A DNA stretch of 64,000 bases from Verrucomicrobiales bacterium (GTDB taxonomy: Bacteria > Verrucomicrobiota > Verrucomicrobiia > Verrucomicrobiales > DEV007), in assembly GCA_029213195.1 (NCBI GenBank), contig JARGNI010000013.1:62001-126000 (forward strand). Direction: 5' to 3'. Made by a program: the position numbers and the translations under genes. Below, one piece after another: positions 17,285 to 26,705 of this stretch. Within the stretch, counting starts at the first letter, position 1. The number at the start of each line of letters is the position of its first letter. Under the pieces are notes generated by a model that had not been told where the DNA came from, made no database searches, and saw nothing but the letters and a program-made list of their open reading frames with translations.

Positions 17285-17315
17285 AACAGGGTTTACTCTC
17301 TCACCAAACCCTGTT
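17285..17315 (+). promoter_or_regulatory. Perfect 10-bp inverted repeat between the Gfo/Idh and MFS genes
   Basis: AACAGGGTTT at 17285-17294 pairs perfectly with AAACCCTGTT at 17306-17315 across an 11-base loop, 22 bases after the Gfo/Idh stop and 56 before the MFS start. No T-run follows, so it is not a classical terminator. It may be an mRNA processing or stability hairpin that tunes MFS expression, or an operator. Confidence 0.5.
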
Positions 17316-17371
17316 TACTCCTTCTCCAAACAACCTCATTCCGAACTACCCAACCCTCTCAGTTCACGACC

Positions 17372-18661
<1,290 letters not shown>

Positions 18662-18676
18662 GGCACTTGCCACTCC

Positions 18677-19780
18677 ATGGACCCCGCTGTCCTGGAACAA
18701 CTGATCCTCCGTGAGATTCGCAAGGAGCCTGCGATCTCACGACGGGATCTGGCCGAGAAACTGGCCGTGGCTCGCTCGACTGCAGGACGTCGTGTCGACA
18801 GTCTCATCGAGCGAGGCTTCCTCGAGGAAACCGGACACGAAACCCGATCCGAAGCAGGCAGGCCACGACGATTTCTCGGCCTGCGAAGCGATGTGGGATC
18901 GTTTCTCGGATTCGATTTCGATGCCCGGTATGTCTATGCCGTCGAGACCGACTTCGACCTGCGGGCCGTCGCGAAAATCCGACTGCGGATTCCCACTCCA
19001 GCAAAAAAAGATCAGGTCATCGGGATTCTTGCCTCCCTGCTGACGAAGGGGCCGGAGAGCTGGAATCCCGGCCCCCTCCTCGGATACGGATTCGGGATTC
19101 CTGGGCGAGTACTCCGTGAGGATCAGATCGCTCTCTCCTATCCGTATATCCAGGGTTGGGAAGAGGTCGACCTCCCTTCCGAACTGGGGCTGCCCCGTGA
19201 GCAAGCCGTGATCGAGAACAACACCCGCAGCATTGCCTTCGGAGAGTATTCACTGGGCAACCCCACCGCGACGGAACACCTCCTCTGTCTCAATGTCAGG
19301 ACGGGTATATCGGCAGCCGTCATCTCCGAGGGGAGGCTTCTTCGGGGACACCATGAAATGGCCGGAGAAATTCGCGGATGGAAAGACTCGATGCCTCCCG
19401 GCTCGCGGAATCTCGAAGAAATCGCCACGGTGCAGCGGGCGCTCGATGAGGGTTTCGAAAGCTGGAACGAATTTGCGTCTCTTTGCCAGGACAATGATTC
19501 CGACGCGAACGAACTGCTTTCGGAGTTGATTGCTCACCACGCAGATGCTCTTTCTCGTCTGATCCAGTTGACCGATCCCGAAAGGGTCGCGATCGCGGGA
19601 GAATTCGAAAAACTGGGACCCGACTATCTCGAACCTCTCCGCTCTGCCACTTCGGAATCCCTGACCGGACATTATTTCACCACGCCCCCGATCGACTTCG
19701 TCGCCCATGGCGAATTCAGTGGAGCGATGGGCGCCGCGGCTCTCAGCGCCCATCACTTTCTTCCGCGAGAGATCGACTGA
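18677..19780 (+). CDS. ROK-family transcriptional regulator
   Basis: Protein of 367 aa. The N-terminal winged helix-turn-helix (about 1-60: PAISRRDLAEKLAVARSTAGRRVDSLIERGFL) is followed by an ASKHA/ROK sugar-binding domain with FLGFDFDARYVYAVETD, GYGFGIPGRV and ENNTRSIAFGEYSLG. The ROK signature HEMAGEIRG is present but the CxCGxxGC zinc cluster of NagC/Mlc proteins is absent. Such regulators repress sugar-uptake genes and are released by a sugar ligand. It lies 15 bases after the MFS gene, so it is likely co-transcribed and may control its own operon. It is convergent with the EamA gene, two bases away. Confidence 0.87.
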   Translation: MDPAVLEQLILREIRKEPAISRRDLAEKLAVARSTAGRRVDSLIERGFLEETGHETRSEAGRPRRFLGLRSDVGSFLGFDFDARYVYAVETDFDLRAVAKIRLRIPTPAKKDQVIGILASLLTKGPESWNPGPLLGYGFGIPGRVLREDQIALSYPYIQGWEEVDLPSELGLPREQAVIENNTRSIAFGEYSLGNPTATEHLLCLNVRTGISAAVISEGRLLRGHHEMAGEIRGWKDSMPPGSRNLEEIATVQRALDEGFESWNEFASLCQDNDSDANELLSELIAHHADALSRLIQLTDPERVAIAGEFEKLGPDYLEPLRSATSESLTGHYFTTPPIDFVAHGEFSGAMGAAALSAHHFLPREID

Positions 19781-19782
19781 TC

Positions 19783-20682
19783 CTACTTCTTCACCGACAC
19801 CCTCCACACCGAGGCGAGGATGAGAATGGCACCGAGGATCTGAAGGGCGACAAAAGATTCGCCAAAGAGAAGGAATCCTCCCGTCGTTGTCAGCACGGGC
19901 CAGAGCATCTGCAGGGACGCCCCTGCTGAAACCGAGAGGCAACGATAACCTTCGTTCATCGCGAGCTGCCCCCACCCGGCGGCAACTCCAGCAATGATGA
20001 GCATGACGATATCTCCCCCTCCCAATTCGAGGAGCTTGGGTCCCGCCAGGAACACCAAGGGGAGAAAGATCCAGACACACTGCGAGAGATAGATCGTCCC
20101 GATCGAGTAGTCGGCAACAAGCCGGCGAACGAGGACCACGGAGGAAGCCGCGAGAATCGCTCCGACGATGGCGAGAATCTCGTGAAATCCGATCCCAAAA
20201 TTCTCCACATCGGCATTCGGCCCGACGAGGAGAATGATTCCGACAAAGGAGACTCCCAACCAGGCAAAGCGAGCCACGGTGAGTTTTTCACCCAGGGCGA
20301 GAACGGCGATGAGCGAAGCAAAGATGACGTAGGTGTTGCAGATCAAGGTCGCCATTCCGGCCCCAAGCGCCGGCACCGTCCAGTAGTAGGCCGCGGTGCC
20401 CAGCAACCCGGTCACCCCCCGCAGGATGAGAAGCCGATCCTTGAAGACCGGAACCAAGCGGGTCGGGCGCCGCCCACGAAAAAAGGCGAAAACGAGAATC
20501 ATCCCGATCATGGCCCGGAACAGCAAGGGGACCTCGGGACCAATACCCCGGCTTTCTCCACTGAGATAACGGAGCAGCAGGGTGTTGATGGTGAACGCCA
20601 GAACGGAAACCAGCATCACGATAACCCCGCGTCGCGTCGAAGCGTTGGGAATCGTGTCAGGGAGTGTCGATGGCGTTTTCAT
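19783..20682 (-). CDS. EamA/DMT-superfamily transporter
   Basis: Protein of 299 aa with about ten transmembrane helices arranged as two EamA repeats: VIMLVSVLAFTINTLLLRYL at the start, FRGRRPTRLVPVFKDRLLILRG between early helices, and LSVSAGASLQMLWPVLTTTGGFLLFGE in the second repeat. DMT carriers move small metabolites such as amino acids, purine precursors or nucleotide sugars. The 259-base gap upstream of it shows no convincing gene. The ligand is unknown. Confidence 0.87.
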   Translation of the reverse strand: MKTPSTLPDTIPNASTRRGVIVMLVSVLAFTINTLLLRYLSGESRGIGPEVPLLFRAMIGMILVFAFFRGRRPTRLVPVFKDRLLILRGVTGLLGTAAYYWTVPALGAGMATLICNTYVIFASLIAVLALGEKLTVARFAWLGVSFVGIILLVGPNADVENFGIGFHEILAIVGAILAASSVVLVRRLVADYSIGTIYLSQCVWIFLPLVFLAGPKLLELGGGDIVMLIIAGVAAGWGQLAMNEGYRCLSVSAGASLQMLWPVLTTTGGFLLFGESFVALQILGAILILASVWRVSVKK

Positions 20683-20941
20683 AATGCGGGATGACCAGGG
20701 AGGTCAAACCAGTGAGAACGCGTGCGTCGAATCGACAAAGAGAAAGCGTGAGACAGGATCAACCTCGTGGAACAATCAGCGAACCCAAATTCGCTCGACC
20801 AGACCAACGAGAAGCGCTGGGCCGTGAGCAGGTTTCGACTGGAGAGGAGAGATCATGTCTTGGAAAAGGACTACGCCATTCCAAGGCAAAAGCAAGCGGA
20901 GGAAATACCGGCGACGAGATCGACCCTCGAAATCAAATCGT

Positions 20942-22015
20942 TCACTCCCCCACCAGGGGAAGCGCCCGCCCCTGCTCCGCACTCTGGAAAGCGGTGTCGA
21001 CGATCTGCTGACCGATGCGAGATGTCTCGACACTCAATGGCCCTTCGACCGGCCTCCCGGACTCGAGACAATCAATAAAATATTCGACGGGGTTGGACCG
21101 TGGAGCAAACAACTCCGGAGCCTCGACTCGCTCTCCTTCCGGCCATCCCGGAGTCTGCACCGTGATGAAGTCGTCGTAGTCGTAGCTGGAGATCGTCCCT
21201 GCGGATCCCCGAATGACGAAACCGCATTTCGGTTGCGGCTGACGAGTCCACGGATCGGAGAACGTTCCCCACCGCGTCTCGAACTTGGACAGGCCGATTT
21301 CATACCGCGCCACCGTGATGCTGTGCTCGTCGACTTCGAGTCCGTTGCTCTCGAGATCCCACATCGCCATGACTTCGACCGGCTTCGTTCCACCGTTGAA
21401 CCAGGTCCCGAGAGTCGTGCCATATCCCAGGTAATCCTGGAGGCTGCCTCCACCTTCGCTTCGCTGGTAGAACCAGCTCTGATCCTTTTCTTCCTCGGTC
21501 GGTTCTTTCTCGATCTTGTCGGCCCCATGCCAAAGGGGGCCGCGATTCCCGTCGTAGAAATGGACTTCGACGACGTCGCCAATCGCTCCCGACCGAATCA
21601 CTTCGTAGGTCTTGGCGTGCGATCGACACCATCGCAAAGGCCAGTTGATCGCAAGCTGCTTCCCCGTCGCCTCCACTGCGTTGATCATCCGATCGGCGTC
21701 GAAGAGACAGGAGGCAAAAGGTTTCTCCATGAGAATGTGGACCCCGGCCGGAGCCACTTTCTCCACCCACTCGGCATGCCGCGCCGCAGCGGGACAGAGA
21801 ATCACGAGATCGGGTTGCGTGCGCTCGAGGCAAGACTCGACCTCGGTAAAAACCCGGTCTTCGGAAAGAGAAAAATTCCCGATCGCCTCCTCCATCCGCT
21901 CCGGCTTTTCGTCGCAGATTCCGACGATCTCGACATCCGGGTGCTCATGAGCCATCCGGAGGAGATCCCCCATGTGAAAATGATCGAAATTGATCCCTGC
22001 AACGCGCCAGTTCAT
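20942..22015 (-). CDS. Cytoplasmic Gfo/Idh/MocA-family oxidoreductase
   Basis: Protein of 357 aa from ATG 22015 (a TTG four codons earlier is the alternative). NWRVAGINFDHFHMGDLL forms the dinucleotide-binding start, with DVEIVGICDEKPERM, VHILMEKPFASCLFDADRM for the EKP motif, and a C-terminal alpha/beta domain (LRWCRSHAKTYEVIRSGAIGDVVEVHFYDG). There is no signal or TAT leader, unlike its relative at 15928. It lies 73 bases downstream of a sugar/nucleoside-type MFS gene on the same strand, so it likely oxidises or reduces the imported compound. Confidence 0.88.
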   Translation of the reverse strand: MNWRVAGINFDHFHMGDLLRMAHEHPDVEIVGICDEKPERMEEAIGNFSLSEDRVFTEVESCLERTQPDLVILCPAAARHAEWVEKVAPAGVHILMEKPFASCLFDADRMINAVEATGKQLAINWPLRWCRSHAKTYEVIRSGAIGDVVEVHFYDGNRGPLWHGADKIEKEPTEEEKDQSWFYQRSEGGGSLQDYLGYGTTLGTWFNGGTKPVEVMAMWDLESNGLEVDEHSITVARYEIGLSKFETRWGTFSDPWTRQPQPKCGFVIRGSAGTISSYDYDDFITVQTPGWPEGERVEAPELFAPRSNPVEYFIDCLESGRPVEGPLSVETSRIGQQIVDTAFQSAEQGRALPLVGE

Positions 22016-22088
22016 CACTTCAGGCAACAGGGTCGAGTCCTTGATTCAACCCTGTCTGGTCGGTATCGAATTCCGGAGAAATTCGAGT

Positions 22089-23435
22089 CTAGAGATCCTC
22101 GAGATCTTCCTCCGTGACCTTGGTCTTGTCCCAGAACGCGACAAAAAAGATCACCGAGATCACTGCAGCCATGATCGCAGGGAAGATCCAGAATTCCTTC
22201 CACTGTTCCATCGTAGAGGAAAGAAGCTCGGAGTCGACCGACTCGGGCATATCGACGGAGAAGAGCTTGGCGAGTTTCTCTCCGGCGCTGAGATCCTGGG
22301 GAGGACGGGCCTCCTTGATCGCGGCATCGAGCGGCTCATACTGCGTCACGGTTTCTCCGAACTTGTTCGCTGCAAAGCGGAATCCAATCAGCATCCCGAT
22401 TCCCTGGGTCACGAAAACGAGAAGACTCTGCGCCTGACCGCTGACGGCCTTCGGAGCGACCTTGTCGGTATACATGAAGCCGGTAACGAAGAAGAAGTCA
22501 TAGCAGATCCCGTGAAGCGCGATTCCGAGGAACAGCATCCAGGCCACCTGGTCGGGAGCGCCGAAGGCGAAAAGGAGATAGCGAGCGACCCAGGCGAGCA
22601 TCCCCACGAGGATCATGTATTTGACCCCCAGCCTCCGGAAGAAGAATGGGATCAGGAGCATGAAGATGATCTCGGACATCTGTCCAATCGTCATCGTCGA
22701 ACCGGCCTCCTCGAAACCAGAGGTGGCGAGGAAGTTCGAGGTGAGGCCGTAGTAGTAGGCCAGAGGGATACAGATCAGCCCCGAACAGATGATGAAGACG
22801 AGAAAGCCTGGCTTGGCGAGAAGTTTCCAGGCATCGACCATGAGAAGAGCCTTCAGGTCGAGTTTCTCCCCTTTCGCAGGTGGCGGAGTGTGAGGGAGAA
22901 AGAAAGCAAATACACCGAGAGCAATCGCACTGACGGCCCCGAGCTGGAAAATCTGCAGACTGGACGACCACCCGAGAAAGCCGATCGTGAGCCCCGCGAC
23001 AATCCACCCGATGGTCCCCCAGACCCGGACCTTGGGAAACTGGACCCTTTCGATATTGGCAAAGGCAATCGTATTTCCGAGGCCCAGGGTCGGCATGTAG
23101 CAAAGCATGTGAGCAATGCAGTAGAAGACGACCTTGTCCGCATCGCCTGCCTGACCAGCCATCCCCGCGAGGTAGAGAAAAACACCCCCGATCAGGAAAA
23201 GAACGCCGAAGACGAACTGCGAAGGGAAGAATCGATCCGCGATCACACCAAGGAAGAGAGGAGCAATGATCGCCCCCCAGGGAGCCGATTCGTAGGCCCT
23301 CCCGATTGCATCGACAAGATCGTTCGACCCCAGGGCCTGGCCGAGAGTCGCAAACCACGCCCCCCAGGTGAAGAACTGGAGAAACATCATGACGCTGAGA
23401 GACAGCATCGGGGATCGCTTGGTATCGGTGCTCAT
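22089..23435 (-). CDS. MFS transporter, nucleoside-permease (NupG)/sugar-like
   Basis: Protein of 448 aa starting MSTDTKRSPMLSLSVMMFLQ, with about 12 transmembrane helices. The N-terminal MMFLQFFTWGAWFATLGQAL is typical of the NupG-type nucleoside:H+ symporter family, as are LGNTIAFANIERVQFPKVRVWGTIGWIV and QSLLVFVTQGIGMLIG. In Verrucomicrobia such carriers usually sit beside Gfo/Idh or TIM-barrel sugar enzymes, as here. The frame is open far upstream, but ATG 23435 matches the family start. The true ligand may be a sugar or nucleoside. Confidence 0.88.
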   Translation of the reverse strand: MSTDTKRSPMLSLSVMMFLQFFTWGAWFATLGQALGSNDLVDAIGRAYESAPWGAIIAPLFLGVIADRFFPSQFVFGVLFLIGGVFLYLAGMAGQAGDADKVVFYCIAHMLCYMPTLGLGNTIAFANIERVQFPKVRVWGTIGWIVAGLTIGFLGWSSSLQIFQLGAVSAIALGVFAFFLPHTPPPAKGEKLDLKALLMVDAWKLLAKPGFLVFIICSGLICIPLAYYYGLTSNFLATSGFEEAGSTMTIGQMSEIIFMLLIPFFFRRLGVKYMILVGMLAWVARYLLFAFGAPDQVAWMLFLGIALHGICYDFFFVTGFMYTDKVAPKAVSGQAQSLLVFVTQGIGMLIGFRFAANKFGETVTQYEPLDAAIKEARPPQDLSAGEKLAKLFSVDMPESVDSELLSSTMEQWKEFWIFPAIMAAVISVIFFVAFWDKTKVTEEDLEDL

Positions 23436-23587
23436 AGATCTTGAGAGTGAAAGGTCGGATGTTGTCGAAAAATCGAAGACCCGGCAACGGCGAAATCGCG
23501 CATTCTTCCGGTTTTTCTTCCCGATGCGAGCTTCAGACTCACCCGCGAGTTTCAAATTGGAGCGCCAGTTTCGGACTGGAGCTCGAT

Positions 23588-24280
23588 CTAGCCCTGCGAA
23601 TAGTCGCGTTGTCCAAAGATGGAGGATCCCACCCGGACGAGAGTGGCTCCCTCCTCGATCGCAATCCGATAGTCGTGGCTCATTCCCATCGACAGCTCGG
23701 GAAGAGCACAATCATGCTTCTCGACCAGTTCATCTCGCAGGCTCCGAAGCTGGGCAAAAAAAGGACGAACTTCCTCCAGGTCATCCGCGAACGCCGGCAC
23801 GGTCATGAGTCCGGCGACCTCGATCCGGGGCAAGGCGAGGATGGTCTCGAACTCCTCGCGAATCTTCTCGGGAGAAAACCCGGACTTGGCCTCATCGCCC
23901 GCGACATTGACCTGCAGGAGGAGGCGTGGACGCAACTCGAGATCTTCCGCAATGCGATTCACCCGCTCGGCAAGCGAAAGAGAATCGATGCTGTGAATCA
24001 TCGCACAGAGGGGCAGAACTTTTCGCACCTTGTTCTTCTGCAGGGTGCCAATGAGATGCCATTCGAGATGGTCGGGAAGAGCGGGTACTTTCTCGAGAAT
24101 CTCCTGCACCTTGTTTTCTCCGAAAATGATCTGCCCGGCTGCCGCCGCTTCCGCGATCCGATCCGCGGGCCAGGTCTTGCTGACCGCGACAAGTCGGACT
24201 TCTGCCGGATTGCGACCGGCGGAGAGCGCGGTCGCTCTCACGGTCTCGTTCACTTCGGCCAGGTTCTCTGCAATGCTCAT
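23588..24280 (-). CDS. YggS-family pyridoxal phosphate homeostasis protein
   Basis: Protein of 230 aa. LVAVSKTWPADRIAEAAAAGQIIFGENKVQE carries the PLP-binding Lys (VSKT) and the FGEN motif. EWHLIGTLQKNKVRKVL, HSIDSL, QVNVAGDEAKSGF and SMGMSHDYRIAIEEGATLVRVGSSIFG are the remaining family blocks. The protein is a fold type III PLP-binding monomer that buffers PLP and affects amino-acid metabolism. Its ATG overlaps the stop of the upstream GNAT gene by four bases, so the two are translationally coupled. Confidence 0.95.
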   Translation of the reverse strand: MSIAENLAEVNETVRATALSAGRNPAEVRLVAVSKTWPADRIAEAAAAGQIIFGENKVQEILEKVPALPDHLEWHLIGTLQKNKVRKVLPLCAMIHSIDSLSLAERVNRIAEDLELRPRLLLQVNVAGDEAKSGFSPEKIREEFETILALPRIEVAGLMTVPAFADDLEEVRPFFAQLRSLRDELVEKHDCALPELSMGMSHDYRIAIEEGATLVRVGSSIFGQRDYSQG

Positions 24281-24780
24281 CGACTCCTTTTCCGAAGACT
24301 ACGAAGCCCGTCGCTCTCCAAACGCACAATTTTCCACTCCTCGAGGATCTCGCCCCCCACCTGGGTGTAGAGATCGATCGCGTTCTGATTCCAGTCGAGG
24401 ACACACCACTCGTAGCGACCCGCTCCTCTTGCTTCGGCGATATCTCCGACCGAGAAGAGCAGCTCTTTCCCAATCCCCAGCTTGCGAAATTTCGGACGGA
24501 CATAGAGATCCTCGAGCCAGATCCCAGCCTTTCCAAGGAAGCTGGAAAAAGTGGAAAAGAAGATCGCATACCCTACGAGCTGGCCATCGACCTCGGCGAC
24601 GAGAGCCTCTGCAGCAGGGGTTTCTCCGAAAAGAGCCTTCTCGTAATCGGCCACCGAAGCGACCATGAGATCCGAAAGTTTCTCGAATTCGGCGAGTTCG
24701 CGAACCATCTGCACCAGATCGGGAACATCTTCCCGGGTCGTAACTCGCACGATGGGAGCGCTTTGTGAACTATCGATCAT
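24277..24780 (-). CDS. GNAT-family N-acetyltransferase (SSAT-like)
   Basis: Protein of 167 aa from ATG 24780 (GTG 24786 is two codons earlier). VRELAEFEKLSDLMVAS near the start, the acetyl-CoA pyrophosphate loop VRPKFRKLGIGKELL, and CVLDWNQNAIDLYTQVGGEILEEW near the end match the diamine/thialysine acetyltransferase (SSAT-like) subgroup. Likely substrates are small amines, but specificity cannot be fixed. It is coupled to yggS by an ATGA overlap. Confidence 0.85.
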   Translation of the reverse strand: MIDSSQSAPIVRVTTREDVPDLVQMVRELAEFEKLSDLMVASVADYEKALFGETPAAEALVAEVDGQLVGYAIFFSTFSSFLGKAGIWLEDLYVRPKFRKLGIGKELLFSVGDIAEARGAGRYEWCVLDWNQNAIDLYTQVGGEILEEWKIVRLESDGLRSLRKRSR

Positions 24781-24833
24781 GGCCACTCTCTTTTCGTTTC
24801 AAGTTGGCACGCGGGGTGCTCTTTAAAGAACTC

Positions 24834-24858
24834 GTTCGAAGGTCCTCGATCTTCGAAC
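24834..24858. repeat. Perfect 8-bp inverted repeat upstream of the GNAT-yggS pair
   Basis: GTTCGAAG at 24834-24841 and CTTCGAAC at 24851-24858 are separated by nine bases, 54 bases before the GNAT start on the minus strand. It may be an operator or the leader hairpin of that transcript. No T-run on either side makes a terminator reading less likely. Confidence 0.45.
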
Positions 24859-24876
24859 AAAGGGTTGAAACCAGAC

Positions 24877-24948
24877 AGCAACCCGGTTGACTACAAGTCT
24901 TTTGCAGGTTTTACGGGGGTTTTTCCTGCGCTTGTCAGCCGGGTTGCT
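24877..24948. repeat. Long stem-loop in the gap between the MFS gene and GNAT-yggS
   Basis: AGCAACCCGGTTGAC at 24877-24891 pairs along its full 15 bp (one G-U) with GTCAGCCGGGTTGCT at 24934-24948. GCAGG at 24904-24908 and CCTGC at 24925-24929 extend the structure, as may ACAAG/CTTGT. It lies 54 bases beyond the MFS stop in the direction of MFS transcription. It could be the MFS transcript's 3' end, a stable small RNA or a degenerate repeat element. There is no T-tract. Confidence 0.55.
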
Positions 24949-25002
24949 TGTTTCATTTTTGGGCGGAACGGGAGTGAAATCCAGTCTCGCGATCGCCGAG
25001 AA

Positions 25003-26517
25003 TCAATGCCCTGCGGTCCCACCACCTTCCAGTTCCACCGGGCGATAGCCACCGCGGGCCTTGAAGTAGAAGAAGAGCAAGAGGTAGCACAGCAGGAGAA
25101 AACCAGGAAGAACGGATTGCCTCAAGAATGCCTCTTTCTTGTTCTCGTTTCGCACCCGTTCGAAAGTATCCTTCTCCTCTCCTTCGAGAGCGTCGACAGC
25201 AGCACTATCCAGGGACGGCAGCGCTCCGAACATGGTGTCTTTTTCCGGGCCTGCGACTTTCTCGTAGATGGCAGGAACCTCCTTGAGATCCGTGTCGACT
25301 CCTTTGTCGAGAAAGTAGCCCATGAGGGGAGCCCCGAGAATGCCCATCCCGAGAACGCCAACGGCGGAGACTCCGTTCAAGGTCAAAGCGCCCCCTTTCG
25401 GAAACTGCTCCGAGACCAGCCCGAGAGTGGTCGACCAGAGAAAGGTTTTTCCGAAAGCGTAGAGGATGGCAGCTGCGATGAGAACCATGCCTGCCGCTTT
25501 CCAGAGACAAAGGAGACCGAGGATCGCCAGCGCGGCACTGATCACCAGCAATCCGATCGAGGAAAACTTGTGCACGATCGGTCCGGCGTAGAAACGCAAC
25601 ACCGTCATGATGACCGAGATCATGATGAAAATCCAACCGGCGAGCTGTGCCCCGAGATCCCCTTCGAGCAATTGCTGCATCCAGGTATCGGTTCCCAGCT
25701 CGGTCGTGGCCAGCGGTCCCATCGTGACAAGGATGAGAATAAACATCCAGTTTCCGAGTGAGCGGGTATAGATGCCGGCAAGAACTCCCACCACTGCGGC
25801 GATCCCAAGAGAAACAAACCAGGCGAGATTTACCCCGGTCATCTGGGCGACGCCCACGGTGACGAGCCAGCCCATGATGAAGAAACCGATCCCTCCGACT
25901 TCCTGCAACATTTCTCGATAGGTCACTCCCGCCGCAACACGCTCCTGCTCGGGGAATTTCCGAGGGATGACGAGAATCGCGTAGATCACAACTGGAATGA
26001 GACACATCGCGAACTGGATCCGCCAGCTCACATCGCCCATGCTGAGGAGGATCGTGAAGAGAGCGCCAAGCGCAAGGCCCATTGGCCAGGCTGCGTGGAG
26101 AATGTTCAACCACTTCGATTTCTCCTTGTTGAAAATCGTCGCCGTGACCGGGTTGATGAATGCCTCCACCGTGCCGTTTCCGATCGCGACGATGAAGGTG
26201 GACCAGTAAAGATCCGAGTAGCCGTCGGCATTCAAGGTCCAGATGATGGAAACGAGGTGACAGCCGACCGCAAAGAAAGCAGCGGTCTTGTAGCCGATTT
26301 TATCAATAATGAGGCTGAAGAGGATGATGCTGAAAGCAAAAGGCCAGAGACCGACCCCGAGGATCTGACCGATCTCGGTCTGGGAGAGATCGAACTCCTT
26401 GCCGAGGCTTCCGATCAGGGTCGATCGAACTCCGAATACAAAGGAGGTGGCGACGAGGGCCACGAAGCAGGCCCAGAAGAGTTTCTTGTTGTCTTTGGAT
26501 ACCGTTGAGTCAGTCAT
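25003..26517 (-). CDS. MFS transporter
   Basis: Protein of 504 aa from MTDSTVSKDNKKLFWACF, with about 12-13 transmembrane helices. FGVRSTLIGSLGKEFDLSQTE, LIIDKIGYKTAAFFAVG (loop 2-3), SMGDVSWRIQFAMCLIPV and WSTTLGLVSEQFPKGGAL are typical of an uncharacterised verrucomicrobial/planctomycete MFS group. A soluble insertion (about 415-470) precedes the last helix, which ends in FFYFKARGGYRPVELEGG. The gene is divergent from the PSD1 gene, with about 150 bases between them. The frame opens earlier, but ATG 26517 fits the family N-terminus. Confidence 0.85.
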   Translation of the reverse strand: MTDSTVSKDNKKLFWACFVALVATSFVFGVRSTLIGSLGKEFDLSQTEIGQILGVGLWPFAFSIILFSLIIDKIGYKTAAFFAVGCHLVSIIWTLNADGYSDLYWSTFIVAIGNGTVEAFINPVTATIFNKEKSKWLNILHAAWPMGLALGALFTILLSMGDVSWRIQFAMCLIPVVIYAILVIPRKFPEQERVAAGVTYREMLQEVGGIGFFIMGWLVTVGVAQMTGVNLAWFVSLGIAAVVGVLAGIYTRSLGNWMFILILVTMGPLATTELGTDTWMQQLLEGDLGAQLAGWIFIMISVIMTVLRFYAGPIVHKFSSIGLLVISAALAILGLLCLWKAAGMVLIAAAILYAFGKTFLWSTTLGLVSEQFPKGGALTLNGVSAVGVLGMGILGAPLMGYFLDKGVDTDLKEVPAIYEKVAGPEKDTMFGALPSLDSAAVDALEGEEKDTFERVRNENKKEAFLRQSVLPGFLLLCYLLLFFYFKARGGYRPVELEGGGTAGH

Positions 26518-26705
26518 AGTGAGAAGCAGTTCAGCAAAGGGGGGAATTGTGGACAACGTGCTGAATTATTCAATCCCGAAATCATCGTCCCGAAAGAAGT
26601 GACGGCATCGCGTGAACCGCTTTCGGACGCAGAACGGTGGGGATTGCGTAGGTTATTTCAGGAATGACGCTCTCGCCCGAAAGGCTCATCCCTCGCCGTC
26701 TTCTC

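Noticed and set aside
21990-23444. Long open frame on the + strand (about 480 codons) opposite the MFS and Gfo/Idh genes
   Set aside because: Composition is charged and low in hydrophobics, with no domain; it mirrors well-recognised minus-strand genes.
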